From contig CM037469.1 of assembly GCA_021014325.1 (NCBI GenBank), positions 15,922,201 through 15,986,200 on the forward strand: 64,000 nt of DNA, given 5' to 3'. Source of the DNA: Plazaster borealis. Its lineage: Eukaryota; Echinodermata; Asteroidea; Forcipulatida; Labidiasteridae. The position numbers and the translations under genes are program-made. Positions 21,001 through 29,963 of this stretch are shown here, in pieces. Positions within the stretch are counted from its first letter, which is position 1. Every line of letters begins with the position of its first letter. Under the pieces are notes generated by a model, which worked only from the letters and a program-made list of their open reading frames with translations, was not told the DNA's origin and made no database searches.

Positions 21001-23961
21001 CATTTGATTGTGTTTACGTAAACACGTTCAACTCATGAGCTTTGAGAGTTTCTATTGGTTCAATTTTCGTGACCCCGTGACCTCAGTTCACTTCATTTTG
21101 ATTGAGTTGACTCGTTGACGGCGGACAGGCAGTTGCAACCAAGTGAATGTTTTTTCAAGTCAAGTAAACTCACGAGTCATTTTTGCCCAATTTAAGTCAA
21201 GTCTCAAGTCACAAAAATTGGCGACTCGATCGTCAGACTCGAGTCCAAGTCGACGACTCGAGTCAACAACACTGCGACAGGGGGCGAGGAAACGAGCTGG
21301 GGTCCGTGTCAGGGGTGACCACTCTTCGTGAAATTCGGCACATTATGAAGTATCCCCTTTATTGGAAAATAACTAACGCATATATGACATTTTACCCTGA
21401 ATTGTTTAAAGGCATCGTACACGTTTGGTAATTATCAAAGACCAGTGTTCTTATTTGGTGTATCCCAATATATGCATACAATAACAAGCCTGTGAAAATT
21501 TGGGCTCAATTGGTCATCGAAGTTGTAAGAAAATGATGAAAGAAAAAACACCCTTGTTGTACAAATTTGTGTGCTTTCAGATAGGAACAAAAAGTTTTTT
21601 ATTATTTTAGTGAGAAATTATAGCTCTTTCTCAAAAACTACGTTACTTCAGAGGGAGTCGTTTCTCACAATGTTTTATACTATCAACAGCTCTCTGTCGC
21701 TCGTTACCAAGTCAGTTTTTATGCTAATATATATTTTGAGTAATTACCAAACGTGTACAGTGCCTTTAAGACCATTTTTAGAGGTTGTACGGGTATTCTT
21801 GAAACTTACAATATCGGTTACCATTCTCTTGCAACCCACAAAACAGCGGTATTTCCAAGGGTTTTCTAAGCCCTGTGGCGTCGGGGAATTGAGGTAGTGA
21901 GCTGCAAGTATCGATCCCACGGACATCACGATGACCAATGTTGCACTTCTTCCCATGGCTCGGTGTTTCCTTTTTTGAGGCGAACCCCTGGAAAATGTTT
22001 TGAAAGCAATAACAATAAGTGTACATTTTATACCTAATGCACCATGCATTCTAAGTACTCCGGGTCATAATTGATCCGGATTCCGGGTCGAAGGGGGCGT
22101 GACCATGCATTTTCGGGTCAAGCTGACCCGGCGAGTGGATACAAATGTGATTTTAACTCGGATTCTGCGTCGTTTGACCATTTCTGGGTCATGTTGACAC
22201 AGATTCCGAGTCATCTGACCAAGAAACGGGTCAGGTTAACGGGATCCGGATCCGGGTCAATTCTGACCCGGAGTTTTTAGATTGTGGCTGTAAAAAATGA
22301 CACTTATTGCGCTGAATTATCAAATACTTTTTGTAATAACTACAAATGTGTGGATCAATTCCTATTGTGTGCAAAACAACTTAAGTCTTTCAATTTGAAA
22401 ATTACTAGTGAACCAATGTGTAAATTTCCAGAATGCTTCAATTTGATAATTCAGCGCAATAAGTGTCATTTTTTACGGCCACATTCTAAAAACTCCGGGT
22501 CAGAGTTGACCCGGATTAGGATCCCGTTAACCTGACCCGTTTCTTTGTCAGTATGACTCGGAATCTGTGTCCTGACCACCCCCCCCCCTCTGAGATATGT
22601 GGAATGGTCCGTTCTAGGGTATCAAGGAATTTGACTCCCCCAGTCATTATAATTTGGAGAAATTACTTAGTGATTGTGTGGTATAACTGGCCCCTCCCCT
22701 CAGTTAAGGGTCTTTAAAACTAATGACAATCAATGATAGCATTCACAAGTGCAGAAAATGAAATCAAAATAGTCTGACACCTAGTTGGTACATTGGTAAT
22801 CTTAAGTGCTATTGAAACAGGGTACGTGACAAAGTACTAACCCCTGTAGCCGTCCGGAGATTCCCGAGTGAGCTCGCGCCGTATTCCGTAAAGAGGGCGC
22901 GAGATAGATCCTGTGTATTCTGTGGAGCCGAGAGTACCCGAAAAGTTCCGAGCGCACTCAAAAAATGACCGCACCGCTGCAGGGGCTGGTATTTAGTGAC
23001 TTCACTATCTATAGTACACACACCCTTGAAAGTGAACTATAATACTCGATTTTACTCATTGAACCTCGGCCTATTTGAAGGGTGCTTAGAATCGAGTCAC
23101 GAATAACAAAAAGGGAAAGATTTTCCATACATTTGATATAATGTTGTAGAAAATGGGGGTACCCTTGCCTTCTAACGGAAACAATCAGTTCAGGAAGTCA
23201 TAAAAAAATCAACAACAAATAATACTAATAATATTTGTAGGACCCGTACGTGTAAATGCCAAAAACAGTTTAAAACGTATTATACGGGAGCCTGTATATA
23301 TATTACTATTATTATAGAGATGTTTACTACTTGCATACATTGCTATACATACTTGTATGAAATGTTATGCATTTTCAACAATGACGAACAATAATGTACA
23401 GTGATCAGTAGTTTTGCAGAAACAATCATGTTGTCATGTTGCAATATGAACTGTCTTCAGAAGGGTTTTGTATGGACGTTATTTTACGTAGTTTACTCAA
23501 CATCCATCCAAAACCATGGTCAAAACGGAGGACAGTGGTGGACCGTTGATGATGATGTTGATGTTGATGTTGATGCTGATGACGATGATTCCTTGGCTTT
23601 TATATCCCCCAAGGCAATGTTGATGACGATGATGATGTTGATGTTGATGTTGATGACGATTATTCCTTGGCTTTTCCCTCTGGCCAATGTTGATGACGAT
23701 GATGATGTTGATGTTGATGCTGATGACGACGATTCCTTGGCTTTTATATCCCCCTAGGCAATGTTGCTGACGATGATGATGTTGATGTTGATGTTGATGA
23801 CGATTATTCCTTGGCTTTTCCCTCTGGCCAATGTTGATGACGATGATGATGTTGATGCCTGGTAATAAATAGATTTACAAGTTTATAAAATGGGTAACAA
23901 TTTCATTTTATTCTTACCTATTTTGGTGAATGGAACGGTCGCTTTGCCACAGATGTAGCAT
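12029..23961 (-). CDS. Gene B: AADAC-like membrane serine hydrolase, 5 coding exons
   Basis: Exons 23961-23918, 21987-21810, 19905-19671, 13979-13916 and 12860-12029 join in one 450-aa frame (intron phases 2, 0, 1, 2). The last four exons are secure; the first (14 codons, ATG then a GTAAGA donor) was chosen because it supplies the phase needed by exon 2 and mirrors gene C. If it is wrong, translation may start at the ATG at 21956. Features: a basic N-terminal tail, a signal anchor, the ENPW motif, HGGAF (143-147) as oxyanion motif, GDSAGG with Ser217, Asp383 in EYDAVRDHG and His413 in GFHGVFG. The 64-nt exon 4 equals those of genes A and C. It is most like gene C, sharing VRLY, NASKWF, LFG.DGSIVTW and FQDFI/FQDLI blocks. 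Predicted ER-lumen esterase; substrate unknown. Intron 3 (13980-19670) holds a LINE, a minisatellite and a solo LTR. Confidence 0.88.
13490..13760 (+). mobile_element. tRNA-derived SINE-like repeat
   Basis: A box-A-like 'AAGTCAAGTGGTTAGACTG' and a box-B-like 'GGGTTCGGAGTCC' lie about 40 bp apart, as in a tRNA head, followed by an unrelated tail ending in an A-rich tract near 13752. The cloverleaf does not close. It sits between exons 5 and 4 of gene B. Confidence 0.45.
13850..13890. repeat. CAA/ACA simple repeat
   Basis: A run of CAA triplets with a few substitutions lies immediately 3' (on the gene B strand) of the 64-nt exon donor. Confidence 0.9.
14190..15872 (+). pseudogene. LINE endonuclease-domain ORF (560 codons, broken at its 3' end)
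   Basis: After a ~190-codon leader containing GIFRYRSRRAGRH (a basic motif seen in these elements), an APE-type endonuclease domain begins at LNVHLWNANSVRNK. Catalytic-type motifs follow in order: ITESWL, GGGIAIF, FAIYRPP, ILGDFN and SDHHVIE. The frame ends at a stop at 15872, while homologous coding continues in another frame (NRFATFFKDKV, from about 15875), so a frameshift separates endonuclease from reverse transcriptase. It is long for a decayed copy, which suggests fairly recent activity. Confidence 0.85.
15869..17589 (+). pseudogene. LINE reverse transcriptase and C-terminal domain, multiple frameshifts
   Basis: RT blocks are seen in order in shifting frames: PILKKPG...NYRPVSNL, KFQSAYRSGHSTETAL, LLDLSAAFDTIN (motif A) up to about 16500, GLPQGSVVGP at about 16640, then FYADDTQLY (catalytic YADD) near 16740. 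A stop at about 16951 and a further shift precede the last open stretch, 16996-17589, which carries the conserved C-terminal segment (RLDYANSLLYG, HDLHWLTVSNRI, PKLWNNLP, FKKSLKTHLF). There are at least three frame breaks, so no functional RT is made. Confidence 0.88.
17770..18596. repeat. Minisatellite of ~42-bp units (left block)
   Basis: There are about twenty imperfect copies of a unit around 'TCCTTTCTGCTCTGAGCC', 'TACTGGGTCTTTCT' and 'AGGTCTTATAAG'. Unit length varies by a few bases, and sub-variants with 'GGTACTT' alternate. It begins about 60 bp after the LINE tail. The array is interrupted by a solo LTR and resumes at 19461. Confidence 0.92.
18597..19460. mobile_element. Solo LTR inserted in the minisatellite
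   Basis: An 864-bp segment unrelated to the flanking satellite starts TGCTACGA and ends TCATAACA (imperfect inverted termini in TG...CA form). It is flanked by CTGG at 18593-18596 and 19461-19464, and a satellite unit 'GACTGGGTCTTTCT' is restored when the segment is removed. A TATATAAA box lies at about 19279. No internal retroviral region is present, so this is a solo LTR left after recombination. The 61-codon open stretches inside are not recognisable genes. Confidence 0.8.
19461..19510. repeat. Minisatellite (right remnant)
   Basis: One more unit, 'CTGGGTCTTTCTAGGTCTT' then 'TTCCTTTCTGCTCTGAGC', continues the 17770-18596 array on the far side of the solo LTR. Confidence 0.9.
20216..20752. 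repeat. Inverted-repeat element AAAGGGGTTGTCTCGTC
   Basis: The left end 'AAAGGGGTTGTCTCGTC' pairs with the right end 'GACGAAACAGCCCCTTT', and inner blocks ('ATAGACCTTTCTTTTG' / 'CAAAAGAAAGGTCTAT', CGCGCGCG runs) are also inverted. At about 537 bp it is a long MITE in intron 2 of gene B. A diverged half-copy is at about 33110-33260. Confidence 0.8.
21415..21769. repeat. Family 1 element, intron 2 of gene B
   Basis: It has full-length inverted termini 'TTAAAGGCATCGTACACGTTTGG' type and 'CCAAACGTGTACAGTGCCTTTAA' type, and internal blocks shared with all family 1 copies. It ends about 40 bp from exon 2 of gene B. Confidence 0.9.
22060..22578. repeat. GGGTCA/TGACCC element (family 3) interrupted by a second inverted-repeat element
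   Basis: The outer sequence consists of reiterated 'TGACCCGG', 'GGGTCA' and 'AAACTCCGGGTC' blocks. Between two inverted halves lies 22284-22482, a distinct element with termini 'GGCTGTAAAAAATGACACTT' and 'AAGTGTCATTTTTTACGGCC'. Family 3 also occurs at 31693-32421 (split), 49112-49328 and 51361-51614. The region lies in intron 1 of gene B. Confidence 0.75.
23548..23862 (+). repeat. GAT-rich minisatellite (~70-bp units)
   Basis: There are four to five units of 'GATGATGATGTTGATGTTGATG' type sequence, followed alternately by 'CCTTGGCTTTTATATCCCCC' and 'CCTTGGCTTTTCCCTCTGG'. The two unit types alternate, so the array looks like a dimer of ~135 bp. The 118-codon open frame through it is a by-product of the 3-base periodicity. 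Confidence 0.9.
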
Positions 23962-24189
23962 AATTTCGTATAGGTACGTAAGTCTACGTTTTCTGTATTC
24001 TCCGATCCTACTTGTAAAGAATTCTTTTAAATAATGCTATCGGTTTACAACCGGCAGGAAAAAAAGTACCACCAGCAGCTTTTGGATGATGATCACTTTG
24101 GAACAACGTTCCCGAGAGCTGTACGTTATTTACAAGTCAATTCTGAACCCCATAAAGGTCAGGTGGGAAAATCAAGGTTGTAATCAATA

Positions 24190-24336
24190 AGGCCGTATCC
24201 GAATTGGCGGCTACAGCTACGGCTACGACTGTTGCTAGGTGCGTTGTTAAGGACGTGCTATATACTTCAACGCATGGTGACGTGGAAATCTAGCCGTAGC
24301 CGTATAGCTGTAGCTGCTAATTTGGACACGGCCTTT
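24190..24336. repeat. Inverted-repeat element AAGGCCGT...GGCTACAGCTACGGC, copy 1
   Basis: The termini 'AAGGCCGTATCCGAATTGGC' and 'GCTAATTTGGACACGGCCTT' are inverted, and inner 'GCTACAGCTACGGCTA' arms pair with 'TAGCCGTAGCCGTATAGC'. A second copy is at 43199-43334. Confidence 0.85.
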
Positions 24337-25275
24337 GTATCAATTTGACCTTAGACCGATTATCTCTTTCAATAAATAGAAACGTGTTTTATTTTATACT
24401 GAAATATCATAGTCCATTTGGCACTACTGCCAAATACGAAGTTAATAGGGTGATCACGTGACATGGTGCTAATCAAACAAGAGTCATTGTGAATAATGCT
24501 GTTTGAACGGCCCGATATTTTGAGGATGTTTTTGTACTTTTCTCGGAACAAATTTTGACATGATACTATTTCAGAACGAAATATATACAAAAACTTTCGC
24601 ATATCTGATATGCCACGGACAATGCACAAAATACATGTAACATGCAAAATTGTTTGAATGTACACACATTCATAATAATATCAAAGGTATTCTACCATTT
24701 CTAAGCCCAATGTACTAATTTGCATATCATGTGATATGCATGTTGTCATTACGTAATAATATTAATTGTTAGTAGAAAGTATTTCGTTTGGTTCGGATGC
24801 AGTTTCAGATTCAACATAGAGATTTGTCGTCCTGTCTCCCTGCTATGCTTCTACGAAGGCGATGTACAAACACACATGCAGCATTCCGCACGCCGCTGAA
24901 TGCGGCAAGTGAGCGTATGATACCTGAACGGAAACGAAGTCTTCGTTCTGGCAGCACCCCCCCCCCCAACCTCGTCTCCAAGGTGTGTCGAGCAGTAGGA
25001 GGTTGACCGCTCTCTCACCCTGGTATTGGATCATTTGCATATTATCCAAATTTGGATACTTATGCAAATTAGAATAGTCTGGCTGTGAACGTGGTACTGA
25101 ACGAGTACAACTTAACATGTTTACGTTAGACTTTTGTACACTGTCCAATCAGGGTCCAAGTAAGGAGTTTCCCTCCCAGGGTTTACTATTGTAAACATGG
25201 TTGGAAATAAAGTAAACCATGGGACGAGGTTGGACCCCCCCCCCCCCAAAAAAAAAAAAAAAAAAAATCCACTTC

Positions 25276-25606
25276 CATAGCAAACAGTGCAAAATGCTAA
25301 ATATAAACAAAACACGAAAAGTGCTTAGAAGTCTCACAGTTTTTTACAGTAAAGGGAAAATTATTGATTGACTCTTGAACTTTTTTTCTGCTCAATTTGA
25401 TATGGGGAGTCCCTGGGCCTGTCGAGTTATTTCCCCTCCAAATAAAAACACCCCGACACCAGTGTAATTTTCCAAACGTCCGAGCATCAATCTTGAAAAA
25501 TGTCCCTACACCTCTCAGCAAATAGGACATTTTTTTTAGGGCCTATGGCATCCAAAATACATCCAGTTGGAAGTCATGCAACCCCCAGGTCACAATATTG
25601 GGCAAA
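25276..25606. repeat. Dispersed 330-bp repeat, copy 2
   Basis: It matches 8390-8720 in the same orientation along its length. It is preceded by a C/A homopolymer run (25235-25266). Confidence 0.75.
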
Positions 25607-25880
25607 CTTGGTACACTGAAACCCTTTTTTGGGACTCTCAAATCTGTCTAATATAGAATATTTTGAACATTTTAAAAATTCCCGAAAGTTACTTCAAACT
25701 TTAAAAGTGTCTTGGAAACATTAATGAACAAATTCTGATTTTTAGAACAAATTATAGTTTTAGTGGGGGACAAAATTTCCTAAGTGTGGATATAAAATCC
25801 TACCGGGGGAGAATGTTTCTAATACTACGGGGGTGTAGAATCTCCTCCCACACCGCACACTGTAGTTTTCAAATTTATAT

Positions 25881-26253
25881 TTAATGGTATCGTACACGTT
25901 TGGTAATGACTCAAAACAAATATTAGCATGAAAACTTACTTGGTAACAAGCAACAGAGAGCTGTTGATAGTATAAAACATTGTAGGAAACGACTCCCTCT
26001 GAAGTAACGTAGTTTTTGAGAAAGGGGTAATTTCTCACTAAAATAATAAAAACTTCTTGCAAGAAGTTTTTATTCCTATCTGAAAGCACACAAATTTGTA
26101 CAACAAGGGTGTTTTTTTTCATCATTTTCTTGCAACTTCGATGACCAATTGAGCCCAAGTTTTCACAGGCTTGTTATTTTATGCATAATGTTGGGGAACA
26201 CCAAGTGAGAACACTGGTCTTTGACAATTTCCAAACGTGTTCAGTGCCTTTAA
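25881..26253. repeat. Family 1 element
   Basis: Full-length copy with inverted termini; the internal hairpin 'AAAAACTTCTTGCAAGAAGTTTTT' is intact in this copy. Confidence 0.9.
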
Positions 26254-26393
26254 GTACTTGAGCTTGGTGTTGCGCGAAGGCGGGAACCGGATAAGCTGGG
26301 CTTAGTTCGGTGAAGCGTGTAGGCTTGAGTGGGACTAAACCTAAACTGAAATCCACAGGGAGTGGGCAAGGAGTGTGTGCTCACTGAACTGAA

Positions 26394-26807
26394 TCAGTTG
26401 GTGACAAGCACAGGGAAGGAGAGGGAACCTAGAGGAGACTGAGGGTATAGATGACCCAAGTCTAAGGGGTGGGGGATGTGACCTTGGATATCATTAGTCG
26501 GGAGGAGTGGGAGCCAAATGTCACTGATGTGGAAGCCTATGTCTTGAGGAACTGTGTCGTGCTTGTAGATCTCGATGGCCTCTCTGATCCGTCTGGGGTG
26601 CCATGCCTGGATGGGAGCGATGAGTTCAGCAGCACCCCAGTCTACTAGGTGGTCGGTGATGTTGGAGTGCTTGATGATGGCTGACTTCTCATAATCTCCC
26701 CCTCCTTCCGTGTGCTCGATATTCTTTGAGTCTAGTGGGAAGATTACGCCCGGTTTCCCCGACATGAACCTTCCCAAATTCGCATGGAATGCGGTAAACT
26801 CCTGCAC
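26394..26807 (-). pseudogene. Penelope-like retroelement C-terminal (GIY-YIG endonuclease tail) fragment
   Basis: The 137-codon open stretch includes KHSNITDHLVDWGAAELIA followed by WHPRRIREAIEI. The H-x-DW...RRxREAIEI pattern is the conserved tail of Penelope-like element proteins after the GIY-YIG endonuclease. No reverse transcriptase or GIY-YIG core is visible upstream, so only the 3' end of an element is present (5' truncated). Identification rests on motif memory. Confidence 0.55.
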
Positions 26808-27145
26808 GTGTGGAGGGATCTTGCTTGTCCTTATGAGATTGTCATCTCATTCACCAGATTGCAACCTTATCACAACGTTGTGCAATGTTGTAATAATTCG
26901 TGTCGTGTTAGCTGGGTTGCCCCGCCGGCAAGATTTTTTTCATACGAACTTTTTGTCCCCATACGGGAAATTAACAGGGGCTGGAGGAGGGTGAATCAAA
27001 AGAGGGTGATTCAAAAGAGGGCGCTATCAAAAGCAGTTTTTACACAGTTCGCAGTATGGGGGGACAAAAAGTTTGTAGGAAAAGAAATCGCGCCCCGCCG
27101 GTGTTTCTGAGAGAAAGCGCCGCGACACCTTAGTACCCTAGGTAG

Positions 27146-27400
27146 GTGCTTGTTAATGAGTTTCAGAAATCAAACATAATTCTTCATACTGTTGAGCGCT
27201 TCAATTTGCATGGCCATTCCCTGCACCACCTCAAGGTGGCAATTGTTCAACAGAGAGCATTCAGAGACAGATTTGAAAGGGAAGCTGCTGAACAAAAGAT
27301 CATCAAGAACCTGAACTGTATTGATAATGGAATAGCGACCGTGGTTTCCTGTCCCACTAGCAGAAATAGATGCTCTTTAGTCACTGACTCCACCTTTTGT
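27146..27400 (+). pseudogene. Possible second retroelement endonuclease-tail fragment
   Basis: The open stretch contains RFNLHGHSLHHLKVAIVQQ and then RFEREAAEQKIIKNLNCIDNG, a pattern (HFxxxGHSxxDxxVxxIxx...R..EE..I.KL...NGxN) seen in the tail of some GIY-YIG-containing retroelement proteins. It lacks the catalytic part. It is on the opposite strand to 26394-26807, so it is a separate insertion. Function is tentative. Confidence 0.35.
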
Positions 27401-27424
27401 TATTGGATTCATTCGCCCATTACT

Positions 27425-27620
27425 TTCTTGTATATAATAATAATAATATTTAAAATTTATATTGCGCCCTTACATATAAATGATCAAGAGCGCATAACAC
27501 ATGTTAAAATGCACACAATGGAAGAAAAGATAAAGATAAAAGACTGGTCACCATACAGGCCAGTGCCCAAACAACAGTATGGGGATACGTCTGTCCCGCC
27601 AACAGAGAACTAAAAGTTAC
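27425..27620. repeat. Dispersed repeat with ATTGCGCCC...AAGAGCGC block
   Basis: 'AATAATAATATTTAAAATTTATATTGCGCCC' and 'GATCAAGAGCGC' resemble 3' tails of LINE or SINE-like repeats. A partial relative is at 4865-4915 ('GGGCGCAATATAAAT'). Confidence 0.4.
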
Positions 27621-29963
27621 TTATTATAATTACTTATAGGCCTTTCACTGCTGGCATCGGTAATGTTTTGATCTTTTCAGGAGACGCCTCTAACCCTACC
27701 TATGTTAATATTATAACATGTACTTGGCGTCCCCTTCATTGCTTCTGATGAAGTAGGCCTAGTCAAGGGCGTCGATGGGTGGGAGACGGGGGGGGGACAT
27801 GTCCCCCCCCCACTTTTTAGACTGGGGGAGGCAGCATATCAGATGTCCCCCCACTTTTTTACTGTTTCATTCGAAATATGGAATTAAATGTAAAAATATA
27901 CATCATTTTCTTGATTTCATATTATTAAAGTTTGTGTTCAAATAAAATAATAGCGGACAAACGGTGAAATGTCTTTCAAATATTTTTTTTATAGACTGAT
28001 GGACCACGTCCAGAATCAGGGGGGGCGGGGGCGGAAGGGGTAACGCCACCAACGCGCCACCTACATTGAAAATAATCTCATTCGACTCTCGCGACGTGCA
28101 TGGACTGGTCGAAGCTCCACAACAAAACACGGCCTAGTACACGTACATACACAGGGTATACATGTACACATTCCCTATGTGTATCAACGTGTACATGTAG
28201 CCTATCGTACAAGATTTGAATTACACGCGTGCCATTGAAAAGATTGGGCGAGTCCATTTTATCAGAGGGTATCATGTTATCTTCAAATCTTGTAAATTCA
28301 CCAAATCTTTACACTATAGAGAACATTCGTAAATGGTGTTTTTTTTTGCGTTACCAACTGCTTCAGTAATTTAATAATTTAATAAACAACATACATTTAA
28401 CGTAAACGACATGTATTACATATCTGTTTAAGATGTGTACTTTGCCTCATAATTAATATTACCTATGGCAAATGTTCCCGTCCGTTGACATCCGTTTGAC
28501 GGACGATCGTTTGCACGCAAACCAAGCAAAGCAGAAACCATTTTCTCAAAAAACATTCTAAAAATCGTGAAATATCTAGAGGATGTACAGAGGGATTTTG
28601 TTTAAACTTTCAGAAATGAAAGATCTATCCTTAAATATTACGTTCAGCGAAAAAAATCCGAGGATGAACGATACGAATTTTCACATTAGTCGAAATTTGT
28701 AGCCATAGGGGAGACGTTTTTGAATGAAATTCCCACCTGGACCCATTCATACACGTTAGCTGCTGCAATAAACCAACGGAAAATTGTCGGTAATATTTTT
28801 ACGCATTTTACATAAAATGCTCTTACAAACTCCAATTCGGGTGATGTTTTTGTTGTTTAATATCACCCCCTTTTACTCGCCTCCTGGTCAAACAAAAAAT
28901 AGTGAACAAGTGTAACACAGAAATTAAATGTAAAAGTAATGGTATGGGGTGCAAATAATGTAAGATTTTTTTAAAGACTTGCTCGCCCGTCCCCTCCCCC
29001 CACTTTTCAGTAGCGATCGACGCCATTTGGGCCTAGTAATTGTTGCTATTCGAAAGTTTATGCATTTGTTTATGTAATTATTTAGTCTTTATTAAGTGCT
29101 ACCACTACCTTCCATGTTGTATAAAGTAAAACTAGGGAGCGCTTTGAGATACCCGTTGGTTGTGACATAGAGTCTCTAGTCCTTTCTGTATGGTTGTGGT
29201 GAGCTATATAAGAACTTCATATAAATATTTCCACTTTAGGACGGTGGGTGTGGCCATGGAGGTAGAATTAGAATTCTACCTCCACGGTGTGGCTAATAAG
29301 TGTGAGGAGGCACTGCGAACAGGGGGTATTGTCCTAAGGTCGTAGCCTTTCACGCTCGGCTGGAGACTAGCTAGACAAAGGCTTGAATAGACCTTGAGCA
29401 TTATTACATAACTTTGGCTTCGACTTGGAACCTTTCAGTCTCGTCAACAATGAACAATGGTGTCCTTTTTACGACACGGTGTGTAAACATTTGTTTTTTA
29501 TCATACCAGCTGGACATTGAACGAACTGTCGCTAGGTACAGATATCATACGTTGATCTATGTACATGTATAAACTACAATAAAAAGGTTAACGATTTCGA
29601 GCTGCAAATCTAAGCCCTCTAGCTAGGGGATCTTATCGACGGTCAATGGGTCCATCAGCTGTACACAAACTAGTCATTTTACGTTTACGTCTATGGTCAT
29701 ATGGTATTTTATCCAACCCATTATTGCGTTCGTGTTGGAAAGTCAGTAGATTAGGCCTATTTAAAGTCACAAAAAACATCGAGGCTCAACACTTTGTTAA
29801 GTAAGATTGCTTGTTTGACTTGCCTGTAGTCTACTTATGGACAATTGCCCGAAAGTTCGAAAAATAGAATCTGTCAGCCCTGTCCAGAAAACACCGAGCA
29901 ACATTCCGCTGTCATTGTTTTGGACTTTCTTTCCTGTCGCGTTGAGCAACCCATAAAATCAAC

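Larger units (their letters stand above)
23962..29963. other. Intergenic region between divergent genes B and C
   Basis: About 6 kb separates the inferred first exons of genes B and C. It contains repeats at 24190, 25276 and 25881, two Penelope-like fragments (26394-26807 and 27146-27400), G/C-homopolymer-rich low-complexity patches near 27780-28050, and a short perfect hairpin at 29255-29283 ('GGAGGTAGAATT'/'AATTCTACCTCC'). I see no supportable host exon. Promoters of both genes should be in or near this interval, but no clear TATA/Inr pair could be assigned. Confidence 0.6.

Noticed and set aside
23401..23757. 118-codon plus-strand frame rich in Asp, Val, Met and Leu
   Set aside because: It runs through the GAT minisatellite; its composition is forced by the 3-base periodicity, and all frames look similar.
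28060..28290. Frames on the minus strand near a TACATGTACAC-rich stretch
   Set aside because: No splice sites or motifs; the sequence is low-complexity and locally palindromic.
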